Positions 49,346 through 60,825 are shown, counted from the first letter of the stretch. The stretch is DNA of 64,000 nt from Syngnathus acus (GCF_901709675.1 NC_051093.1:7555553-7619552), one strand, 5' to 3'. The notes: generated by a model not told the origin, from the letters alone. Program-made: numbers and translations.

Positions 49346-49729
49346 ACACACTCCCCCCCGTGCACAAACAACAGTCAACCAACAAATGCAAAAATCTCTA
49401 CGACATTCGGATAGCTGTTTCCAACAGACACATTTCAACAGGGACTTATTATATATGATTTAAATTATAATGGTGGCCTCTTCTGGATGTGGTCATTATT
49501 TTTATGATGAATTCCCCCGTACATGACAACGCATCATTATTCACGCTTCATTGTTTGTATAAGTGGAGCAAGAACGGCTTTATCCAACAATCACATCTTC
49601 CCGTCTTAAGATGTCTGCGTTCATGTTTTGCTCCTAGTATATATATATATATATATATTAACTATTTACTCCTTTAACCGCACGTCATTACTATTCATGA
49701 TCCACCCGCAGCTCTGCTGTCAGTGAGAA

Positions 49730-49735
49730 AATAAA
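49730..49735 (+). terminator. mgp: mgp polyadenylation signal
   Basis: AATAAA lies 385 nt after the stop codon and is the first canonical signal in the AT-rich 3' UTR. A TA microsatellite lies at about 49638-49660 within that UTR. Confidence 0.7.
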
Positions 49736-49744
49736 AATATTTTA

Positions 49745-50537
49745 TTTTATGCACGTCTTCATCTTCTTTTGGCCTTTTCATTGGAGTATAAAAGTACTGC
49801 TACAGATTATTGCTGTAACATACAACCACAAAGCCTAAAAAGCTTTTAATGAATTTGTATTCTGGACTCCCGCATGCCCACAAATGATCCAATCAAGATG
49901 TCCCGAAATGGAACTGAAAGAAAGTTGAAGTCATTCACCAAAATATAGCCAAGGAACAACATTGACCCAGACGGTGAAAATTACATCCTGTGTTATTTCA
50001 GCAAGACCAATACAGAATCTAATCCAAATAGAAGCAGGATTGTCAAGAATAGCAAAAGAGAATAAGCAATTTGAGTTTTTACATCCAGGATTACGTAACT
50101 AGCAAGGGTAGTGACTTGGACTTCAGAATCACATTGCTGAGTTTACAGCCAAATGATGCAAGTTAATAATAAGTTACATAGACTGAAATTGAAAGAATTA
50201 TGCAACAACTTGGGTTTTGTTTGTGCCAAGGGCACTTTGATGTGACCTCTAAGTACAGTGCAGCAAGTCTATCCGATATGGCCAAAGATGCTCTTAAGGC
50301 ATCACCGCACTGACACGTCATCAAAGTCTTCACTGAAATTAGACACAATCCTGCAGATTAGAATTCTGCAGGAATCTCATATTACGATTTTACAGAAACA
50401 CAGCTTTTCAACAACAAAAACTCCCATCAAGTATTTAGGGACCAAGAAATATGCAATACAAAAACTCAGAAGAAGAAAAAGTGTTTTGGAAAAACCTAAT
50501 ATCCAAATGAATCCAGTTAGATTTCACGTTTGCCTTA
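49745..50537. other. Intergenic DNA between mgp and osteocalcin
   Basis: No exon or known repeat was recognised in these 800 bases. The DNA is AT-rich, with only short open frames lacking domains. Confidence 0.5.
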
Positions 50538-50545
50538 ATTTAGAG

Positions 50546-50776
50546 GAGGGCTTCTCAAATAGTAGGGCGGGGCCCTCTGGGGGTACTCCATGTTATACCC
50601 GGGGGGTCGCATGTGACCCCAGGGAACATGTTAATTAGGATCAAATGTGATTCAGAGTTGTACTTATTCCAATTTAATAGACAAATTATACTATTTATAG
50701 TTACTGAGGTGATATGGGAGGGGGGTGAAATATTTTCTTCATCCTGCAGGGGCATAACAGAAAATTGAGAAACACT
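50546..50776. mobile_element. hAT-like MITE with 8-bp target-site duplication
   Basis: Perfect 8-bp direct repeats ATTTAGAG flank the element at 50538-50545 and 50777-50784. The ends are imperfect inverted repeats (left GAGGGCTTCTCAAAT, right reverse complement CAGTGTTTCTCAATT) of the hAT type. The 231-bp element is non-coding and ends about 125 bp upstream of the osteocalcin TATA box. Confidence 0.8.
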
Positions 50777-50902
50777 GATTTAGAGCAACTTTTGAAAGTA
50801 GGAGAGTTATGTGAGAGTTAATGTTTTTTTTTTCTATTTGGAGTTTGTGCGTGTGTGTGTGATACATGATTCCCTAACCAATCATATCGAGAGCGCCACG
50901 TC

Positions 50903-50908
50903 TATAAA
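50903..50908 (+). promoter_or_regulatory. bglap: Osteocalcin TATA box
   Basis: TATAAA lies 89 nt upstream of the start codon, consistent with a short 5' UTR. Vertebrate osteocalcin promoters usually have a TATA box. Confidence 0.65.
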
Positions 50909-50991
50909 TTCGAGTTGTTGGTCTATACATTTGCAGATAGAAGAACAGAGCCATTCCCATCTTCAAGCCTTATCATTGCCTGACACTCAAG

Positions 50992-52098
50992 ATGAAGACT
51001 TTGGCCATCCTGGTTTTTGCCTCCTTGGCTCTTGCCTGTCTGTCATCAGGTAAGAAATACAAATACAGGCTTGGTGTTTGATTATCTAACAGGTATTGTG
51101 ACATTTTTTTCAGAAGATCAGCATTGACAAAGAAACTTAAGGCCAAGCATATAACTTTGACAAAACCTTGTCCTTGATTAACCTTTCATCCGTTTTCTTA
51201 TTTATTTCTTACTACCTAATTGCTTTTTAATCTTGGTTGACTGGATTATTTTGTCTTGTATTTTACACAGACTCCATGGATTCCAATGGTGATGACCGCG
51301 ACGACGACCGTCGCGACGGTGACCACCGCCGTAATTACAACGTCCGCTACGACAACGGACACGACAACGGACGCGACAACGGACGCGACAACGGACGCTA
51401 CGACAACGGTCGCTACAACAACGGAGGCGACAACGGACGCGACAACGGACGCGACAACGGACGCGACAACGGACGCGACAACGGACGCTACGACAACGGA
51501 CGTGACAACGGACGCTACGATAACGGCGACCGTAATGGCTACAACGGTGACAATTATCGCCATCATGGTAAGGTCATAAGTTCACATTTTAGTGTAATAG
51601 CTGTTTGATGACATTATTTGTGTCTACGAATCAACCATTGTCTTCACATCAAATGAAAACTATTTTCCACTGTAATTGATGAAGTGTGTTATGATGATTT
51701 GGTTTGTTTGCTCAGTAGCTCTTTTCATTATTGTCGATACGAAAGGTTTTGGCTTAAATGTGCTTGGTGTGCCGCAGTTTTCATGGACAGGTCACAGGCC
51801 GCTGCTGTGGTGCCACCCAGAAGACCAACTGTGGAGCTGTCCCTGACCCAGGTTGAGAGGTACAGTATCATACTCACAACTTGCATTAGTGGTTTAGAAA
51901 AGTCATATACAGTTTAATTACCACCATAGTTTAGCGAAGCAGTTTTGGGGAATGACTATGTTGGAATAGCGTATACCTTCTATATCTTCAATCAGCCTGA
52001 GAGAAGTCTGCGAGAGCAACGTGTCTTGCGACCAAATGATGGATACCGATGGAGTCGTCGCTGCCTACAACGCTTACTACGGACCAATCCCTTATTAG
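50992..52098 (+). CDS. bglap: Osteocalcin (bone Gla protein) with a D-N-G-R repeat propeptide
   Basis: Four exons, 50992-51049, 51271-51567, 51778-51859 and 51996-52098, join in phase (1, 1, 2) to 179 aa. The signal peptide is [19 protein letters not shown]. The second exon encodes an enlarged propeptide, residues 20-119, dominated by about 14 tandem [12 protein letters not shown] units (about 45-84). F120 to R134 carry the carboxylase recognition segment ([11 protein letters not shown]) and end in PPRR. The mature 45-aa Gla peptide [20 protein letters not shown]... keeps the three Gla-site glutamates (E145, E149, E152), the C151-C157 disulfide and the fish-type end AYYGPIPY. Osteocalcin is secreted by osteoblasts and binds hydroxyapatite through Ca2+-Gla. 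Fish type-2 osteocalcins have a long acidic propeptide. This one is instead polyampholytic. The usual protein is about 100 aa. Confidence 0.9.
51342..51531 (+). repeat. Coding tandem repeat (12/15-bp units GACAACGGACGC, with TAC insertions) in osteocalcin exon 2
   Basis: The unit GACAACGGACGC (Asp-Asn-Gly-Arg) and a 15-bp variant with an added TAC (Tyr) recur about 14 times with few substitutions. Near-identity at third codon positions indicates recent expansion or ongoing homogenisation. The repeat has no stop in two plus-strand frames and one minus-strand frame. Confidence 0.93.
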
Positions 52099-52319
52099 AT
52101 GTCTTCACATTGCATTTTATTATCACCCATGTTATCCCCCATTTTCTACCTAAGTAACATGAGAAAAAAAAGTTCCAAAAATGTTTTAATCAAATTGTGG
52201 AGCAGTGCTGGGGGGGATAGCACTGCCATGAGATTTTTTTCTCTCCCAATTCTGTACTATGATTCTATCACCTCTTTCAGCCTGTAGTGTGATGAATAAG
52301 TAAAAATAATGAAAATCAA

Positions 52320-53590
52320 AATGTGTGTTGTGTCATTATTCCTCATGTGTGAGAAATGAAGGTTACAGAAAGAGTTGAACGCAGACTCGTCTTATGTGTT
52401 TGCCAATGTAACATAACATTATTAGATATTATCCCCCTTCTAAAAAAGTATATTTAAAATACATACACGCATCAATATAGTCTAAGGTTAACACCCTGGA
52501 CTGGTCATCAACCAATCAGAGGGCTCATGACAAACAACCAATGGGCAGTTGAGAGTTTTTGATGAACCTAACACGCATGTTTTTTAAATGTGGGAGTAAC
52601 CCAGAGTACCTGCAGGTAAACATGCAAACTCCACACATGAAGGCTTCACAACAAGACCATCATGCTGTTGCATCTAGTCTGTTGTTTATCGTATATAACT
52701 TTCCAAACATTTGCTAATGGATTAAATTATAAACACAGGATGTCAACTATGTGATGTTGAATTTGACATAAGATGGGTTAGTTTACCACACCTAAATACG
52801 ATGTACATGTGTGACAATGATAATAAAAAGATAATTATCATATCAAGATATGATATTATCAAGATAATAAAGAATATTCTATTCTATTCTGTTCTATATT
52901 ATTCTAAATATCTCTGCGACAACAGGAATCTCCCAATTGCTAGACTGAAAAGACTTATTGTAATCTTGTTTCTTGATATTCTGCAATCAGAAAACTCTGT
53001 AGCGTAATCAATCCAACAAATATACTTTCATATTTAATATGTTGTAATTAATTATATGGTGCTGGTGACGCAGGAATATCTTTGCCCATTTTCCTATCCT
53101 AGTTTATCATTTTGTATTCTTGTTTTTTGTTTGTGTGATTGGTTATATAAGTCATCAGGTTTTGTGCAGTGCAAAATGGTTCATGACAATAAAAAAGGAA
53201 AATAGTTTGTCAAACAATGTTTTGGGAACGATGAAATGTCGCCCTCTGCTGTGTATTTTCTTCACATGCACTAATCTGTATCATCGCTTGAGCAACAAAT
53301 ACATTCAGACTTTATTAACTATAAGACTGTCGGCCGAAATGAAAATTAACCAATACAGAAAAAAATATCAAGTAGATAATTTGTTTGTTTGAGTGGCAAC
53401 ATAAAGAGATCTTGACTACTACTACTGCTACTGTTCTTAAATTCTAGTTTAAGGGGAAAAAATGTAATCTATCGGAATCAAACAACAAAATCATAAAAAC
53501 ACAGAAGTTAATTTACAGCATGAAAAAAATGGAGAAGCAGTAACATAGAATAACAACAATGTAATTTATCGTATGGCTCTTATTTTTATG
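52320..53590. other. Intergenic DNA between osteocalcin and wbp11
   Basis: A common fish interspersed repeat is recognisable at about 52480-52650 (with 'cctggactggtcatcaacca' and 'atgcaaactccacacatgaa'). A CTCF-like motif lies at 53240-53253. The remainder is AT-rich, with short chance open frames. Confidence 0.55.
53240..53253 (-). promoter_or_regulatory. CTCF-like motif (minus orientation)
   Basis: The minus strand reads CACAGCAGAGGGCG, a fair CTCF match, between the Gla-protein pair and the housekeeping genes wbp11 and ddx47. Confidence 0.4.
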
Positions 53591-53594
53591 ACGT

Positions 53595-53800
53595 CAGATG
53601 ATCTACTTCCGGTCTTGCTCGCGGCTGCCAGTGCTAGTTGCTAACATGGCGAGCGGCTAGCTAAAAGTCGTTGAATTCCATTCAGTCATGGGGGCTTTTA
53701 GTTTCAGTTGCATGGCATAAGAGTAAATTACCCCATTTGAACCTTGAGACCTGCAGTCGTATTCGGGGGTATTACTCCTGGTTTTCTTCTTTAGAAGGTA
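53595..53800 (+). promoter_or_regulatory. wbp11: wbp11 promoter and 5' UTR
   Basis: A TATA-less, GC-richer segment contains an ETS site (ACTTCCGG, near 53605) and a YY1-like AACATGGCGAGCGG at about 53643-53656, typical of housekeeping promoters. A leader exon ending at the donor near 53797 (GAAG|GTAATG) could join the acceptor at 54150. Confidence 0.5.
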
Positions 53801-54172
53801 ATGCATTATCTGTTGTTGAACCCAACGCGGCCCTAGCTACAAGTGCAGGCTAATATTAGCTCATTGCTAGCATCGTTTTTGTGAACTTGCTTGTTTTTAA
53901 CAATCTGTATATGCTCTTTTTAGGATTATTTTAGCACATTATACTATATGAATAGTATTAAAATGTTCATCCCTTCCTCAATTGCGAAGTTTGTTTATAG
54001 GCTACGCTACACATTAATCCATTCATTTGTTTCCGTGGAATTTGTGATGTACTGCTGTGTAATATGTGTGGAAAGATCAAATGTTGTCTGTGTGTATAGC
54101 TTTCAAAAGTAAGTTATTTTATGTCATCCCGGACGGATTTGTCTCCTCAGGCAAAAGGAGCACAGCATCACA

Positions 54173-57100
54173 ATGGGACGACGTTCAACTTCGTCCACCA
54201 AGAGTGGGAAATTCATGAACCCCACGGATCAGGCCAGTAAGTAGCTGCCAGCAGAATATGTTGATGCATATAAATTATCAGTTGTAACCATATTAGCATA
54301 ATAATTCACACATTTAAACCCCCCAACAGGAAAAGAAGCCAGGAAAAGGGAGTTAAAAAAGGTAATATTATTTGTTGTATTTTCAAAAGATTTGCAAGAC
54401 AATTCTGTTGCCAGTTACATTTGTCTACTATTATTAATTTTATCTATAGAACAAAAAGCAGAGAATGATGGTGAGAGCTGCAGTGCTTAAGATGAAGGAC
54501 CCAAGACAGATAATCAGAGACATGGAGAAATTGGATGAGATGGGTAAGAGAATGACATTCACAATGCTCTGACTACAATAGTCAATCAAATCTGACGATA
54601 TTATTTAATCTCTCCCTATAGAGTTCAATCCAGTCCAGCAACCCATGCTGAATGAGAAAGTGCTGAGGGACAAGCGGAAGAAGCTACGGGAGACATTTGA
54701 ACGTATTGTTCGTCTGTATGAGCGGGAGAATCCTGAAACCTACAAGGATCTGCGCAAACTGGAGTTAGAATATGAGAGTAAACGGGGCCAGCTGTCACTC
54801 TATTTTGATTCAGTCAAGGTTTGTATTTTTTTTATTACCTGTGAATGAGACGATGCTTTACCCCCACGAGGTCAAAAACCTATTTAAACATGTATATCAA
54901 TTGAAGGCTCTTTTTTTTTTTTTTTTTCCAGAATGCAGAATCTGTGGAGGTTGACAGTATTCCTTTACCAGATATGCCCCATGCACCATCCAATATCCAC
55001 ATCCAAGACATCCCTCTACCAGGGGCTCAGCCTCCTTCAATACTGAAGAAGGGCTCGTTGTTTGGGTAGGTTTTTATGTTTCATTTGTGATTTGGATTAG
55101 CTCAAAATTAGTAATTGCTGCCATTCATTTTTGTGTGGCCCACAGGAAGGCACCTCTATCTGTCCCAATATTGCCTACGTTGCCACCTGTGCCACGCTTA
55201 CCCCCTGGGAAGAAACCCCCTGGGCCGCCACCTGGGCCCCCACCACCACATATCTTGGCATTGTATGGTATTCCTTCACGGCGGCCTTATGGCACTGAAT
55301 TGGGTAAGTCTTCAATTAGAACTTACGGATGTTTGCTTTATTTTACTAATTATATTGCTCTACCTTTTCCCCTCAATCTAGAGCCCTCAATTCCTGGCCT
55401 GGAAAAGGGCTTAACAGATATGGGAAGAGATCAGGATAGCGGCAGTGGGAGCGACAGGGACGATTTGGACGACAATGACAGCGACTCTGAGGAAGACAGC
55501 GATGACGAGCGGGATGAAGATGATGACTCCAGAAAGGGAGACAGACATGACAAGAGAGCTGAGGAGAAAGGTGATATAACTCAACTCTCGTCTACACCAT
55601 TGTCAGTTCCGCTCGAGTTATCAAAAAGAAATTAAACAAGTGTCGTAGGATAATGTTTCAATTCTTTGGAGGTATTTCACAATTGTTGCTTGTAAGTTTG
55701 TGTCCCGATACTAATATGTTGATTTTTCTACTGTAAATTAGGTCGCAGTGTACGTTTTGCAGACATGCCTTCAGACACGTCCGGTGACGGAACGAAAAAG
55801 AAAAAGTCTGGGAAGAAGACAAAGGCCATTACGCCTCTTCAGGCGATGATGTTAAAGATGGCAGGTTTGTGTATTGAACTTGTGAGGGTGGATGTTCTCT
55901 TCTCAAATGTAATAACCTTGTGACATGGTGTTTATTTCTGCTCAGGTCAGTCAATTCCTGAAGAGGATGAAGAAATTGAGGAAGAGTTCTCAGATGAATC
56001 AGATAGTTCTGACGGTGAGGACAAGGGACCACCAGGGGACACGTCCCAACTGGCTGCCGGTCAGCGTCCTCCTCCTTCAAGTGGGCCACTGGGGCAGCCC
56101 CCACCCTTACAGGGTCCTCCGATGACCGGGCCTCCACCTATGGGTCCTCCGCCAGCTCCACCTATAAGGCCTCCCGGTCCACCCTCTGGTCCACCACCTG
56201 GACCTCCACCAGGTTAGGTCATATCTATGTAGCTTTTTAATTGAAATCTTGTCATCGCTCATTAGCTATCGTGATTTGTATCATATGCATCTTGTGTTCA
56301 GGTGCTCCTCCGTTCTTAAGGCCATTGGGTATTCCTGGCATGAGGGGTCCAATACCTCGTCTTCTACCCCCTGGGCCTCCACCAGGTCGCCCGCCTGGTC
56401 CTCCACCTGGTCCCCCTCCTGGTCTTCCTCCAGGCCCACCACCACGTGGACCCCCTCCACGGCTACCGCCTCCAGCTCCTCCCGGTAAGCTTATGGGTCC
56501 AGATAGAGTATAGCCAGGCAAATTGGTGGGTCAGTCATGTATGCTCAAGAGTTCATCAATGTCCATATTTTGCTTCTCCTTCCAGGTATCCCACCTCCTC
56601 CCCCAAGAACAGGAGGGCCTCCCCGTCCCATGGCACCACCTCTTTCACTCTTTCCACCACCTCTCAGCGGCAACGTGCTTAGTGCTCCTCCCAGCCTCGT
56701 CCAGCGGCAAAAAGGCCCAGGATCCGGCCAGGATGGCCCGCAAGGCAACATGCCTCCGCCGTCAATGTCCATGCGCTCCAGTGTCATGCAAATGCCCCCT
56801 CCCCCAGGAACCGCTGCAGCCTCTGCTGTCAGCCACCTCCACGCAGCCACCATTGAAAAACGGGCCAACCTCACCTCTGTCGCCGGGGCAGGCGGCCTGG
56901 CAGGCGGTGCTGGCTCTGGGGCCACTATCTCTGCCAAACCACAAATCATCAATCCCAAAGCGGAAGTCACACGGTTTGTGCCCACTGCACTGCGAGTGCG
57001 AAGGGACAAGAGTGGTGCGGCGCCGGGGCCAGTGGTTGGTCCGTTGGACAGAGGTGCTTTCGGGGGGAGAAGGGGAGATGACGGTATGGCAAGTGGCCAT

Positions 57101-57238
57101 GGTCACAAACATCACTCTTCCGCTGCTTCTGTGAACATGTCTCACTCAGCTCAAATTGGGGCTGTAGCTCAGCCCAGCATGAAGACCAAGGACCAGGTGT
57201 ATGAAGCCTTCATGAGGGAGATGGAGGGTCTCCTGTGA
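54173..57238 (+). CDS. wbp11: WW domain-binding protein 11 (spliceosome-associated, PP1 regulator)
   Basis: Eleven coding exons, 54173-54236, 54330-54361, 54450-54543, 54622-54818, 54932-55065, 55146-55303, 55382-55570, 55742-55864, 55946-56212, 56302-56484 and 56586-57238, join in phase to 697 aa (human about 641). The N-terminus MGRRSTSSTKSGKFMNPTDQ and the following basic coiled region are nearly invariant in vertebrates. Next come LPDMPHAPSNIHIQDIPLPG, an acidic Asp/Ser stretch, VRFADMP (an RVxF-type PP1-binding motif) and LTPLQAMM-like ITPLQAMMLKMAGQ. Long PGPPPG-type proline repeats bind WW domains of PQBP1 and others. The conserved end is DQVYEAFMREMEGLL. The protein is nuclear and acts in pre-mRNA splicing. 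The last exon holds a Gly/Ala insertion not seen in mammals. Confidence 0.95.
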
Positions 57239-57615
57239 TATGCACCAAGGTCATACTGAAACCATGTTTTTGTCTGTAAGTGCATCATAATAGAGGTCGT
57301 GTTCTTCAAGGCTATCCTGGTTCTGTTGTTTCTGTTAAGAACCCAAGACTGCTATGTTCTATGACGGCGTGGTCTTAAATGTTCATTTCATTCAATCTGC
57401 AATGCTAATTTGGTCAAATCAGCCAAACATAAAATATGTAGTTGTGTGAGTAATCTGAAACAATTAGGTCTAATTGAGTGGTTGCAACACCCCAAAATTT
57501 GATTTCCTCGGTACTCTGCTCTCGGGAATGACAGTTACTGTTGTTTTAACTTAGCTAGGATCTATATTTTTTATTGCACTGGCAAAGATATCTCAAACTG
57601 TTTGATCTGCATCTA

Positions 57616-57621
57616 AATAAA
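57616..57621 (+). terminator. wbp11: wbp11 polyadenylation signal
   Basis: AATAAA lies 378 nt after the wbp11 stop codon and 348 nt before the ddx47 start codon, so the two genes are packed head to tail. Confidence 0.75.
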
Positions 57622-57968
57622 CACTTCAACTCATTTCTCTGTTTGATAGCTGTGTGATGTAAGTAAAAGCACTTTATAAATGGCATTACAGTTCATTTTA
57701 AGCTGCCTCTTCCAGATTTCAGACTGTAGCAGACTGCAAAGGTAAAAAGTGATTTGTCATTTTCTTAATTTGAAAATACAAATGATAGATTTAAAATATT
57801 TTTATATCAGTAATTGTTTTAAAAGTGAAACGTAATCAAATACAAGTTTGCAAAGCATTTGCGTAAAAACACCAATTCCCATGAATCTTTGCTGTTTCCA
57901 TCTTGAACGTATTTCCGCATCTGCGCACTGAGGCGCACAAAGGCACGTTGATTGTAGGGGCGAAAAGC

Positions 57969-60825
57969 ATGGCGGACGACAGCGAGGGAACCTCCAAGCT
58001 AAACACAGACGAAGAAAAACACGAAGAGTCGAGTGGTGACGATGATAACGACACTAATGACAACAGTGGAGAAAATCTTGAGGCGGTAAAGTCCTTCCGA
58101 GACTTGGTAGGTTTACCTGAAGCGAATTAAGAGACCGAACAATTTGTGTCCCGGATGACAGTAAACAGTCGTGTTCAGGATAGCTTTAAGTGAACGTTCT
58201 TTGGGAGTGCTCGTCCAAACTTGATGTCTGATAAAGTTAACCAATTATTACCTAATGTAAATCCAACATTTTACACATTTAATTAACATTCTTTTGATAG
58301 GGTGTCACCGACGTACTGTGCGAGGCTTGTGATCTGCTGGGATGGAAGACTCCAACAAAAATTCAGATTGAAGCTGTACCACTGGCCCTTCAAGGTGAAA
58401 GAAACATCACAAATATTTTTTTGTCTTTTTCCTAACTACCAAATTACGTTATTCAATATTGTTGTGTATACTGGTTATTTTTTAATCTATCTTCTCTTTG
58501 ATATTAAGGCAAAGATGTCATTGGCTTGGCTGAAACCGGTTCAGGAAAGACGGGTGCCTTTGCTCTGCCCATCCTCCAGTCACTGCTGGCCTCGCCCCAG
58601 CGGCTTCATACCCTTGTCCTCACTCCCACCAGAGAATTGGCTTTTCAGATCTCGGAGCAGTTTGAGGCCCTGGGTTCTAGCATTGGCGTCAAGTGTGGTA
58701 GGCGTCTCTGCAAAGGCCACAATTGTGCACAAAATCATAGACAATGATTATGTCTTAAACCGATGTTTTTGTTGCAGCTGTCGTAGTTGGAGGAATTGAC
58801 ATGATGTCTCAGTCTTTGGTGTTGGCCAAGAAACCACACATTGTCATTGGTAAGTCAAGTCAAATTATTTTTAAAAAAGGCTTTATGTGCCCAGAGTTTG
58901 TTTTGGAATAGAGCTGTCAAACTGTACTTTATTGAGAATCAATAAATGTATTTATTAATTGTTATAATGTCTAATACAAACATAATTTTGCAGCCACACC
59001 CGGTCGACTGATGGATCACTTGGAGAACACAAAGGGCTTCAACTTGAGAGCGCTCAAGTTCCTCGTCATGGATGAAGCAGACCGAATCCTCAACATGGAC
59101 TTTGAGACTGAGGTGGGTCGTTAAACTTCTCCCGAAAGCAGATTTTGTTGTTGTTCAACAGTAATGCAAATACAGCTACTATTCATGTTTCTGTTGAAGT
59201 ATTTCATCAAGAGGCCCATGATGACATAATTTTGCTCATTTTAACCAGGTGGATAAAATCTTGAAAGTGATTCCAAGGGAGAGGCGCACCTTTCTTTTCT
59301 CTGCAACCATGACCAAAAAGGTAACTATTCATTTACGGTCCACGTTGGCGAGTGATACGCAGTAGCCCACATCAACCATCCTTTTGATTGTCTACAGGTC
59401 CAGAAACTACAGAGAGCCGCACTGAAAGATCCAGTCAAGTGTGCCGTTTCTACCAAATACTCGACAGTAGAAAAGCTGCAGCAGTATTACGTCTTCATAC
59501 CATCCAAGTACAAGGTAGTAGAGGTGTCAAAATGACTATTATATTTTATTGCAAATAAAATTTTACAAGATTAATCGATGGACTAATCGATACAATAAAA
59601 ATACTCGATTTAGTGACCGCCCTGCAAGGCACACTTGGTTTGTGTACACGACCTGTTTTTCTGTCACTCCAAGCATCTAAATGGTGGAATATAAAGATGA
59701 CTTGTGCTTTGTGTGTTTGGCAGGACTGTTACCTGGTGTCGATCCTGAACGAGCTGGCAGGCAACTCCTTCATTATTTTCTGCGGCACTTGCAACAATGC
59801 CCAGCGGGTGGCGCTTTTGTTGAGGAACCTTGGCATCACTGCCATCCCTCTTCATGGTCAGATGAGTCAGGTAGACTGGCATACCATCACGCACTGAATA
59901 AGTTAGCTTTTCAAAAATTTAGACTGTGTATTTTTAATTACAGTAATTAAAAAAAAAAGTGTAATTTGCTTAGTTTCTGTGCAGTATTTTCAATATGTCA
60001 CTCTTTCCCCCATTGTTAGAATAAACGTCTTGGATCGCTAAATAAATTCAAAGCGAAGTCGCGGTCAGTGCTGCTGGCGACTGATGTGGCGTCCCGAGGG
60101 CTCGACATTCCACACGTTGATTGTGTCATCAACTACGACATCCCCACACACTCCAAGGTAATGTGGTGCTGTCAGTCTGCTCCACTTTAGTCCCAAGATT
60201 TCATGATTTTAGCTGATTCTTGCATCTTTGGACCCCCACGCAGGACTACATCCACAGGGTCGGGAGGACAGCCAGAGCAGGACGATCGGGGAAGTCCATC
60301 ACATTTGTCACCCAGTAAGCACTACCTGCTTGTCTCATCATCAGATTTTATTTGCTTTTTATAAATTGTTTTATTATTTTTTAGATATGATGTGGAGCTT
60401 TTCCAGAGAATTGAAAACCTGATTGGGAAGAAACTTCCTGCCTTCCCCACACACGAGGAGGAGGTGATGATGTTGGTGGAGAGGGTCAGCGAGGCCCAGC
60501 GATTTGCCAGGCTGGTGAGTCAGCGATGTTGCATAATGCTAAAAGGCGTGGATCGAGCATGCATTTCATTTTTCACCACTTAGCAAATAATAAAGGCTCT
60601 GTTTTTAAGACCGATATGATTGGATTTCTTCAGATTAATATGGTTTTATTTTTTCAGGAAATGAGGGAACATGGTGAGAAACGGAAAAGACCCAAAGACC
60701 GAGACGGAGACGAGGATGACACAGAACAAGCAAGCGGGGTGAGGAAAAAGGTAAAAGGAGGCTCGGGAGTGGGACGAGGAGGTGGGAAGAAGAGGGGCGG
60801 AGCTGCCTGGAGAGGCGGACGCTGA
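57969..60825 (+). CDS. ddx47: DEAD-box ATP-dependent RNA helicase 47
   Basis: Twelve exons, 57969-58106, 58301-58394, 58509-58697, 58778-58849, 58994-59112, 59249-59320, 59398-59514, 59724-59870, 60020-60157, 60244-60314, 60385-60514 and 60658-60825, join in phase to 484 aa. Helicase motifs are in order: Q motif (Q68 with upstream F43), AETGSGKT 85-92, PTRELA 117-122, TPGR 166-169, DEAD 191-194, SAT 222-224 and [11 protein letters not shown] 366-376. The tail is basic and Gly/Arg-rich ([14 protein letters not shown]). DDX47, the homologue of yeast Rrp3, is nucleolar and acts in pre-18S rRNA processing. The acidic N-terminal extension is longer than in human (455 aa). The start codon overlaps a YY1-like AAGCATGGCGGAC. 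Confidence 0.95.

Noticed and set aside
51246-51566. Minus-strand Val/Ser/Ala open frame over the osteocalcin repeat
   Set aside because: It results from periodic repeat sequence without stop words. There is no start context, splice sites or homology on that strand.
56252-57145. Gly-rich and other minus-strand open frames in wbp11
   Set aside because: They are antisense shadows of the proline-rich PGPPPG coding exons.
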